Positions 58,430-64,000 of a stretch of 64,000 nucleotides of DNA are shown here, in pieces. This DNA comes from Kitasatospora phosalacinea (GTDB lineage: Bacteria; Actinomycetota; Actinomycetes; Streptomycetales; Streptomycetaceae). The stretch's first letter is position 1. The number at the start of each line of letters is the position of its first letter. A program made the translations under genes and the position numbers. The DNA is taken from contig NZ_JNYE01000024.1 of the NCBI RefSeq assembly GCF_000717185.1, positions 13,539 through 77,538 on the forward strand. Direction: 5' to 3'. The notes beneath the pieces were generated by a model. It did no database searches and was not told the origin of the DNA. It saw only the letters and a program-made list of their open reading frames with translations.

Positions 58430-58614
58430 GTCGATCAGTCTCCCAGCCCTTATCCGGATCGCCGGGATCGGCCCCGCGCCCCGCCGAGACCCGGGCGAGT
58501 CCGCGGCGTGATCGATCCGGTACCGCGGGGGCGGGTCCGGTCCGGGGGCCGCCGCGTCACAACTGCACGGGGGTGGGCGACCGGCCCGCCCCGGAAGCAC
58601 GGGGAGGATGCGAC

Positions 58615-59640
58615 ATGGACCTGCGGGTACGCAGAGCGGGCGCGGCGGGGGCGGTGGCGGCGGTCCTGCTGCTGGCCGGGTGCAGCGCGAGTTCCGACGG
58701 CTCGGGGTCGGCGGCGGCCCCGGCGGCGGCCCGGCCGGAGGGCGGCGCCCAGGCCCGGGACGAGGCTGCCGCGGCGGCCCCGGGCAAGGCGGACGGCACC
58801 GTCGGCAGCGGGGCCGGGAACAGCACCGCGGGCACCGCGGGCACCGCGGGCACCGCTCAGGCGGCGAACCGGCAGATCGCCTACCAGGCCAAGCTGACGC
58901 TGCGGGTCGACGCCGTGGACGACGCCCGCACCGAGGCCGTCGACCTGGTCACCCGGGCGGGCGGGTACGTCGCCGAGGAGGACCAGCGCGGCGGGAAGGG
59001 CGACAGCACGCAGTCCACGCTGACCCTGAAGGTTCCGTCCGCGTCCTACCAGGCCACCCTGGACGGGCTCGGCAAGCTCGGCACCCGGCTCTCGCTCAGC
59101 AGCCAGGCCGACGACCTCACCGAACAGATCGCCGACGTCGACAGCCGCCTGAAGTCCATGCAGGCCAGCGTGGACCGGGTGCGGGCGCTGATGGCCGACG
59201 CGAAGACCCTGTCCGAGGTGGTGTCGCTGGAGGGCGAGCTGACCCGCCGCGAGTCCGACCTGGAGTCGCTGCAGCGCCGGCAGCAGGAGCTGTCCTCCCG
59301 CGCCTCGCTGTCCACCGTGACGCTGGAGCTGATGACCCCGTACCAGACCCACGTCGAGCCGAAGAAGAAGGAGACCGGCTTCTGGGCCTCCGTCGGCGAC
59401 GGCCTCTCGAACGGCTGGGAGGCCCTGGTCGCCCTGGTCCGCGTCCTGCTGGTGGCCCTGGCCGCCCTGGCGCCCTTCCTCGTCCTGCTCGCGCCGCTCG
59501 CCTGGCTGCTCCGCCGCCGCCTGCGCACCCGCCGCACCGGCTCCCCCGCCGTCCCGCCCCGTCCGATGCGCGCCCCGGACGCCGAGGAGGGCGTCGCGGG
59601 GAACGGCGCGGAGGAGGCCGGCGCCGACCGCAAGGCGTGA
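58615..59640 (+). CDS. DUF4349 lipoprotein with C-terminal membrane helix
   Basis: 341 residues. Lipoprotein signal (MDLRVRR, hydrophobic core, LLAGCSAS lipobox). A low-complexity Ala/Gly/Thr linker follows (TAGTAGTAGTAQ from a 9-bp tandem repeat at 58829-58857), then the DUF4349 domain: QIAYQAKLTLRVDAVDDARTEAVDLVTRAGGYVAEEDQRG, a predicted coiled coil (VDSRLKSMQASVDRVRALMADAKTLSEVVSLEGELTRRESDLESLQRRQ) and SSRASLSTVTLELMTP. A strong hydrophobic helix (ALVALVRVLLVALAALAPFLVLLAPLAWLLRRRLR) precedes the cytosolic basic tail. Function unknown. Anchored both by lipid and by a helix, it could span the periplasmic space. Confidence 0.88.
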   Translation: MDLRVRRAGAAGAVAAVLLLAGCSASSDGSGSAAAPAAARPEGGAQARDEAAAAAPGKADGTVGSGAGNSTAGTAGTAGTAQAANRQIAYQAKLTLRVDAVDDARTEAVDLVTRAGGYVAEEDQRGGKGDSTQSTLTLKVPSASYQATLDGLGKLGTRLSLSSQADDLTEQIADVDSRLKSMQASVDRVRALMADAKTLSEVVSLEGELTRRESDLESLQRRQQELSSRASLSTVTLELMTPYQTHVEPKKKETGFWASVGDGLSNGWEALVALVRVLLVALAALAPFLVLLAPLAWLLRRRLRTRRTGSPAVPPRPMRAPDAEEGVAGNGAEEAGADRKA

Positions 59641-59663
59641 CCGGGGGCGGCGGGGCCGGTCGG

Positions 59664-59900
59664 TCAGGGGGCGGCGGCGTCCGGGCCGTCCCCGTCGGGG
59701 CGGGCCGGGGGCGCGGCGGGGGCCTCCCGCTCCGCCTCCGCCCGGCGGATCTCGCCGCGGCGCACCTCGTTGGCGACGAACAGCACGAAGGTCGACAGCG
59801 GCATGACCAGGCCGGCGAGCGACCAGTCGTGGCCGAAGACGCCCATGACGAACATCCACACGAGCCCGGCCCAGCCGAGCAGCATGAGCAGGCAGCTCAT
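59664..59900 (-). CDS. Small membrane protein, unknown function
   Basis: 78 residues with two helices: MSCLLMLLGWAGLVWMFVMGVF and SLAGLVMPLSTFVLFVANEV, followed by a charged, cytosolic RRGEIRRAEAEREAPAAPP tail. ATG 59900 is preferred over an in-frame start at 59933 because a strong GGAGGGGGG site lies 4 nt upstream. It could be a membrane accessory, but there is no clear family. Confidence 0.65.
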   Translation of the reverse strand: MSCLLMLLGWAGLVWMFVMGVFGHDWSLAGLVMPLSTFVLFVANEVRRGEIRRAEAEREAPAAPPARPDGDGPDAAAP

Positions 59901-59984
59901 GGCACCCCCCTCCCCGTCATCCACGGTAGCCATCCGGGAGCGCCGCGTAAACGGCCGCGACGGGGAAGTCCGATTGACGGTACG

Positions 59985-61859
59985 TCAGAGGGCTTCCGCG
60001 GCGCGGCCCTTGGTGGCGCGCAGGGCCGCCAGGGTCGCGCAGGGGACGGTGACCAGCGCGCAGAGCAGGGCGGTGGCGGCGAGGGCCGTCCAGGGGAGGG
60101 CGAGGGGGGCGGGGGCGCCCGCGCGGTGGAGGGCGGCGGCCATGGTGGCGAGGGTGGTGAGGGTGGCGGCGGTGCCGAGGAGGGCGCCGACGGCCGTGAC
60201 GAGGAGCGTCTCGGCGGCGACCAGCCGCAGGACGCGGGTGCGGGTGGTGCCGGCCAGGCGGAGCTGGGCGAGTTCGCGGCGGCGGTCGGTGGTGGTGGTG
60301 AGGGCGGTGTGGGCGAGGGCGATCGCGGTGTAGAGCAGGGCGAGGGCGAGGACGGCGGCGATCCGGCGGATCCGCCGGTGGTCGTCCGCGGGGTGGTGGG
60401 CGTCGAGCCAGGCGGCGCGGGTCTCGGCGCGGGCGCCGTGGTCGCGGGCGAGGGCGGTGACCGCTCCTGCGGCGGCGCCGCGGACGTCGATCCGGTCGGT
60501 GCGGGCGCCGGGGGCGTTGCGCGGGGTGACGTACACCGGGTTGCCGCCCGTGCCCTCGCGCAGCACGGCGGCGACCCGCAGTTCCCGCCGGGTGCCGTCG
60601 GCGAGCACCACCCGGACGCGGTCGCCGACCTGCGGGTGCCCCCATTCTTCGCTGAGCACCGCACTGTCGTCGTCGAGCGCCGCGGGGTCGCCCGCGAGGA
60701 CGGGCAGCCGGGTGGTGGCGGTCAGCGCGGCGGGGTCGGCGACGGCCCGGCCCTCGGCGCGGACGGCCGTGCCGTCGGCCTCGACGACGGCGAGCGGCGT
60801 CGCGGCGCTCGGCGAGACGACGGCCCCGGGCAGTGCCCGCAGTGCGGCGGTCAGCGCGGCGGCGCCGTCGGCGTCCCCGGCGCCGGGGGTGAGCAGGAGG
60901 TCGGCGGCGGTGCGGGCGCGGGCTTCGGCGGCGCGGGCGGCGGCGACGGTGGCGGGGGCGCCGACCAGGGTGCCCGCGAGGGCGGTGGCGAGCAGGACGG
61001 GGGCGGCGGTGGCGCCGGTGCGGCGCAGGCCGCCGAGCGCGGCGGCCCGGACCAGCCGGGGCGGCCGGGCGGCGGGGCGGGTGAGCAGGCGCAGCAGCGG
61101 GCGGGCCAGGACGGGGGCGAGCAGGGCGGTGGCGGCGATCAGCAGCATCGGCTGGAGGGTGTAGGTCTTGCGGTGCAGCAGCTCGGCCGGGTCCCCGGTG
61201 AGCGCGGCGGCCACCACGGCGGCGTACGTGCCGAGCAGGGCGAGGCCGCCGAGCCAGCGGCCCGCGGTCATCACCCGCAGGTCGACGTCGGCCTCGCGGA
61301 GCGCTTCGATCGGGCGGACCCGGCCGGCCCGCCGGGCGGCGACGGCGGTGCCCGCGAGGGCGACCAGCGGGCCGGTGCAGAACGCGGTGACCAGCGGCCA
61401 GCCGGGGGTGCCGGTCCGGAAGCCCGCGGGGGCGAGGGCGGCGGCGGTGAGGGCGCGGGCCAGCAGCGGGGCGGCGGCGCGGCCGAGGGCGCTGCCGGTG
61501 GCGGCGGCGAGCAGGCCGAGCAGCAGGGCCTCCAGCAGGACGGTGCGGGTGAGTTGGCCGCGGGTGGCGCCGGCCAGCCGGAGCAGGCCGAACTCGCGGC
61601 GGCGGCGGGCGACCGCGTAGGAGGAGGTCGAGGCGACCACGAACCCGGCGGTGAACAGGCTGACGCCGCCGGTGGTGCCGAGCTGGGCGATCAGTGCGGT
61701 GCGGTCCTCGCCGGGCGGCAGGGCGGTGCTCGCGGCGAGGCCGAGCAGGGTGGCGGCGATCAGCGCGACGCCGAGGGCGAGCGCGGCGAACGTCCCGAGC
61801 AGGGCGGTCCGTCCGGCGTGCAGGGAGCGCACGGCGATCCTGGTCAGTGGGGTCGTCAT
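59985..61859 (-). CDS. FtsX-like ABC transporter permease (MacB/LolC type)
   Basis: 624 residues, ten predicted helices in two FtsX repeats: N-terminal TRIAVRSLHAGRTALLGTFAALALGVALIAATLL and a four-helix block with RRRREFGLLRLAGATRGQLTRTVLLEALLLGLLAA; then a long extracytoplasmic domain (PGAVVSPSAATPLAVVEADG to DIRGAAA-like) and the C-terminal block TTDRRRELAQLRLAGTTRTRVLRLVAAETLLVTAVGALLG. The two xELxxLRLxGxTRxQ motifs are the coupling segments to an ATPase, but no ATP-binding gene is adjacent here. ATG 61859 chosen. A divergent two-component system may control it. Confidence 0.88.
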   Translation of the reverse strand: MTTPLTRIAVRSLHAGRTALLGTFAALALGVALIAATLLGLAASTALPPGEDRTALIAQLGTTGGVSLFTAGFVVASTSSYAVARRRREFGLLRLAGATRGQLTRTVLLEALLLGLLAAATGSALGRAAAPLLARALTAAALAPAGFRTGTPGWPLVTAFCTGPLVALAGTAVAARRAGRVRPIEALREADVDLRVMTAGRWLGGLALLGTYAAVVAAALTGDPAELLHRKTYTLQPMLLIAATALLAPVLARPLLRLLTRPAARPPRLVRAAALGGLRRTGATAAPVLLATALAGTLVGAPATVAAARAAEARARTAADLLLTPGAGDADGAAALTAALRALPGAVVSPSAATPLAVVEADGTAVRAEGRAVADPAALTATTRLPVLAGDPAALDDDSAVLSEEWGHPQVGDRVRVVLADGTRRELRVAAVLREGTGGNPVYVTPRNAPGARTDRIDVRGAAAGAVTALARDHGARAETRAAWLDAHHPADDHRRIRRIAAVLALALLYTAIALAHTALTTTTDRRRELAQLRLAGTTRTRVLRLVAAETLLVTAVGALLGTAATLTTLATMAAALHRAGAPAPLALPWTALAATALLCALVTVPCATLAALRATKGRAAEAL

Positions 61860-62004
61860 GGGGCTCAAGCCAAGCGGCGGGGAGCCGTTCGCACAGTGAC
61901 GCCCGCTCCACCGCGAAGAGTGGAGCCAGCTCTACCGACACTGGCCGGGGCGGCGGCCTAGGGTCGTTCCGGTGATCCGGTGATCCGGTGAGAGGAGGTG
62001 TCGG

Positions 62005-63315
62005 GTGTCCGACTGCTGGCGGGCGATGCGCCGACCGGGGTTCCTGCGGACGGCCTGGCCGTGGCGTTCGGCGGCGTACCTGCTGGTGTGCGCGCTGGCG
62101 GGGGCGGTGCTGTGCGTGGTGCTGCTGCTGTGGGCGGCGGTCGGCGGGGCGCTGTCGGTGCTGCTGGTGGGGGTGCCGCTGCTGGCGGCGCTGCCGCTGG
62201 TGGGGCTGGTGTCCGGGGCGTGGGAGCGGCGGCTGGCCCGCTGGATGGGCGGGGCGCCGGTGCCCGATCCGCACCGGGTGCCGGGCGGTCCGGGCCCGCG
62301 GGCCTGGCTGCGCACCCGGTACGCCGAGGGGGCGACGTGGCGGGAGGCGGGCGGCGCGGTGCTGTCGGCGTTCCTGCTCTGGCCGTTGGAGCTGGCGGTG
62401 GTGGCGGGCGCGCTGCTGGTCCCGGCCTGGCTGGTGACGACGCCGCTCCAGCTGGCCCTGGACGGCGAGCAGGTGAACGTGCTGAAGGCCTGGCAGCTGC
62501 ACGGGCCGGGCCCGGCCTGGGCGGTGGCGGCGGCGGGCGCCGCGCTGCTGGCCCTCGCGGGCTACCCGCTGACGGTCGCGGCGGGTGCCCGGGCGGCGCT
62601 GGCCCGGGCGCTGGCGGGCGGTCAGGAGCGGGTCGGCGAGCTGGTCCGCTCCCGGGCCCGGCTGGTGGACGCGTTCGAGGCCGAGCGCCGCCGGATCGAG
62701 CGGGACGTGCACGACGGCGCGCAGCAGCGGCTGGTGGCCCTGTCTATGTCGCTGGGCCTGGCCCGGTTGGACGCGCCGCCGGGCGGCCCGCTCGCCCGCC
62801 GCCTGGCCGCGGCGCAGGCCGAGGCCGACGCTGCGCTGGCCGAGCTGCGCGAGCTGGTGCACGGCATCCATCCGCGGGTCCTCGCCGACCGCGGCCTGCC
62901 GGACGCCTGCGCGGACTTGGCGGACCGCTCGGTGCTGCCGGTCGTGGTGGACGTCTCGCTGCCGGGCCGGCTGCCCGCGGCCGTCGAGTCCGCGGGCTAC
63001 TTCGCGGTCGCCGAGGCGCTGGCGAACGCGGCCAAGCACGCCGGGGCGTCCGCGGCCCGGGTGCACGGCCGCTGGTCGGCGGGCCGCCTGCGGCTCGACG
63101 TCTCGGACGACGGCACCGGCGGCGCCGACCCCGCGGGCGGCACCGGGCTGACGGGGCTGGCCGACCGGATCGCGGTGGTCGACGGCAGACTGTCCGTCAG
63201 CAGCCCGCCGGGCGGCCCGACCCTGCTGCGTGTGGAGATCCCGTGCACCCCGACGACCGACCCCCGCTCCGCCTCGTCCTCGCCGAGGACTCCGTCCTCC
63301 TCCGCGAGGGCCTGA
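62005..63315 (+). CDS. Two-component sensor histidine kinase, NarL/DesK type
   Basis: 436 residues. Four N-terminal helices in two pairs (about 22-70 and 110-190), then the HisKA_3 dimerisation domain ERRRIERDVHDGAQQRLVALSMSLGLA with phospho-acceptor His236, and an HATPase domain (VAEALANAAKHAGASAARV, DVSDDGTGGADPAGGTGLTGLADRI). GTG 62005 has a GAGAGGAGGT site. The last about 24 residues (PCTPTTDPRSASSSPRTP) are read in the frame opposite to the regulator and overlap it by 73 nt, an unusually long overlap for this pair. No sensory domain apart from the helices. Confidence 0.9.
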   Translation: MSDCWRAMRRPGFLRTAWPWRSAAYLLVCALAGAVLCVVLLLWAAVGGALSVLLVGVPLLAALPLVGLVSGAWERRLARWMGGAPVPDPHRVPGGPGPRAWLRTRYAEGATWREAGGAVLSAFLLWPLELAVVAGALLVPAWLVTTPLQLALDGEQVNVLKAWQLHGPGPAWAVAAAGAALLALAGYPLTVAAGARAALARALAGGQERVGELVRSRARLVDAFEAERRRIERDVHDGAQQRLVALSMSLGLARLDAPPGGPLARRLAAAQAEADAALAELRELVHGIHPRVLADRGLPDACADLADRSVLPVVVDVSLPGRLPAAVESAGYFAVAEALANAAKHAGASAARVHGRWSAGRLRLDVSDDGTGGADPAGGTGLTGLADRIAVVDGRLSVSSPPGGPTLLRVEIPCTPTTDPRSASSSPRTPSSSARA

Positions 63316-63917
63316 TCGGCCTGCTGGAGCGCTTCGGCCACACCGTCGCGGCCGCCGTCGGCGACGCCGAGGCCCTGCTCGCCGCCGTCGCCGAGCACCG
63401 CCCCGACCTGGTCCTGACCGACGTCCGGATGCCGCCCGGCCTCGCCGACGAGGGCCTGCGCGCCGCCCTGCGGCTGCGCGCCGAGCGGCCGGGCCTGCCG
63501 GTGCTGGTCCTCAGCCAGTACGTCCAGCGCTCGTACGCCGCCGACCTGCTGGCCGGCGGCGGCGGTGCGGGCGTCGGCTACCTGCTCAAGGACCGGATCG
63601 GCCACGTCGAGGAGTTCCTGGCCGCGGTGGACACCGTCGCCGCGGGCGGCACGGTGGTCGACCCCGAGGTGGTCCGCCTCCTGCTGGCCCGCCGCCGGGA
63701 CCCGCTGGAGCGCCTCACCCCCCGCGAGCGCGAGGTGCTCGAACTGATGGCCCGCGGCTGCTCGAACGCGGAGATCTGCCGCCGCCTGACGGTCTCCGAA
63801 GCGGCGACCGCCAAGCACATCGGCAACATCCTGCTCAAGCTCGACCTCCCCCCGGCCGAGGACACCCACCGCCGCGTCCTGGCCGTCCTCGCGTACCTGG
63901 GCGGGGAGGAGCCCTAG
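63243..63917 (+). CDS. Response regulator, NarL/LuxR family
   Basis: 224 residues. Receiver domain LRLVLAEDSVLLREGLIGLLERFG, with phospho-acceptor Asp60 in LVLTDVRMPPG and the switch residue in VLVLSQYVQR, then GVGYLLKDRIGHVEEFL; the LuxR-type HTH is LERLTPREREVLELMARGCSNAEICRRLTVSEAATAKHIGNILLKLDL. GTG 63243 lies inside the kinase gene. It ends immediately at the terminal bases of the transposase CDS on the other strand; the last residues LAYLGGEEP look native, so it is intact. Confidence 0.92.
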   Translation: MHPDDRPPLRLVLAEDSVLLREGLIGLLERFGHTVAAAVGDAEALLAAVAEHRPDLVLTDVRMPPGLADEGLRAALRLRAERPGLPVLVLSQYVQRSYAADLLAGGGGAGVGYLLKDRIGHVEEFLAAVDTVAAGGTVVDPEVVRLLLARRRDPLERLTPREREVLELMARGCSNAEICRRLTVSEAATAKHIGNILLKLDLPPAEDTHRRVLAVLAYLGGEEP

Positions 63918-64000
63918 GTGTTCTGTCCTGTGAGGTTGGGGACGCGGCTGGCGGGTGGTTGGCCGGCGAGTGCGGTGTGTCCGCGGTGGTGATTGTAGGT
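63914..64000 (-). CDS. IS481-family transposase, C-terminal end (partial)
   Basis: The last 28 codons of a transposase running off the window: the translation TYNHHRGHTALAGQPPASRV, then PNLTGQNT and TAG, matches the C-terminus of IS481-type (DDE, rve) transposases, including the YNxxRxHTALGGxPPxxR pattern. The stop (63916-63914) shares bases with the regulator's stop on the other strand. Only the tail is visible, so intactness cannot be judged. A typical terminal inverted repeat is not obvious between the two stops. Confidence 0.8.
   Translation of the reverse strand, partial: TYNHHRGHTALAGQPPASRVPNLTGQNT
63914..64000 (-). mobile_element. Right-edge insertion sequence (IS481 group), incomplete in window
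   Basis: Inferred from the transposase tail above. The element lies immediately downstream of the two-component genes and continues past 64000. Its left boundary is not resolvable here. Confidence 0.6.

Noticed and set aside
58829..58857. 9-bp tandem repeat in the DUF4349 gene as a phase-variable switch
   Set aside because: The unit is a multiple of three and changes only linker length.
58608..61961. A 1117-codon plus-strand open frame across the DUF4349 lipoprotein and the FtsX-like permease
   Set aside because: Gly/Gln/Ala-rich repeat-like translation; the real genes in other frames have clear motifs.

Overview
The window is a GC-rich chromosomal stretch of a Streptomycetaceae actinomycete (Streptomyces or Kitasatospora). 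Signs are the extreme third-position GC, frequent GTG starts, WhiA, OpcA-assisted G6PDH, a mycothiol-type enzyme, an actinobacterial haem route (HemY plus HemQ), class-E-type LAxTG sorting and IS481-type transposase sequence at the right edge. It is mostly conserved core genome, with a few accessory islands between the core blocks.

Layout: 0.3-2.3 kb, an MFS exporter and a small one-helix membrane protein. 2.4-9.3 kb, a minus-strand SUF Fe-S operon in the order sufR-sufB-sufD-Rieske ferredoxin-sufC-sufS-sufU-DUF59. 9.4-11.1 kb, a divergent ABC-2 transporter. 11.1-12.4 kb, an LAxTG-anchored surface protein. 12.7-17.1 kb, haem A synthesis (ctaA, ctaB) flanking a PobA-like monooxygenase and a DUF2461 protein. 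17.5-24.3 kb, tkt-tal-zwf-opcA-pgl (pentose phosphate). 24.5-28.4 kb, an RbpA-family gene, then gap-pgk-tpiA-secG. 28.6-33.8 kb, uvrC-rapZ-yvcK-whiA with a 50-residue coiled-coil gene in front. 33.8-38.0 kb, a secreted tail-fibre-like protein, a Rieske lipoprotein and uvrA. 38.3-41.6 kb, a mycothiol-type enzyme, a metallo-hydrolase, and terC and terD. 41.9-48.5 kb, uvrB, zapE, a RibD-like reductase, a USP-like protein, murC and msrB. 48.5-52.8 kb, an alpha/beta hydrolase, a large Mrr nuclease-TerD fusion and a double GNAT protein. 53.0-56.2 kb, a four-gene unit of a DUF692/MNIO iron enzyme, a partner protein and two related membrane proteins, one with a Cys-rich tail. 56.3-58.4 kb, hemY-hemQ. 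58.6-64 kb, a DUF4349 lipoprotein, an FtsX-like permease without an ATPase, a NarL-type two-component pair and the end of an IS481 transposase.

The strongest candidate for an undescribed system is the MNIO (DUF692) cassette at 52959-56239. An oxidative RiPP-type iron enzyme is translationally coupled to a small partner and followed by a membrane protein ending in SCGGSSS-type repeats, which suggests iron-dependent modification of membrane-tethered cysteines. Regulatory signals read directly from the DNA include a yybP-ykoY (Mn2+) riboswitch with an RBS-sequestering hairpin in front of terC, and a perfect CAAC-N6-GTTG SufR operator overlapping the -10 and the leaderless start of sufR. There is also a DtxR/IdeR-like iron box in the sufR-ABC intergenic region, a 17-bp palindrome between two divergent promoters, and a 19-bp perfect inverted repeat in front of murC. 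No tRNA, rRNA or CRISPR array was seen.
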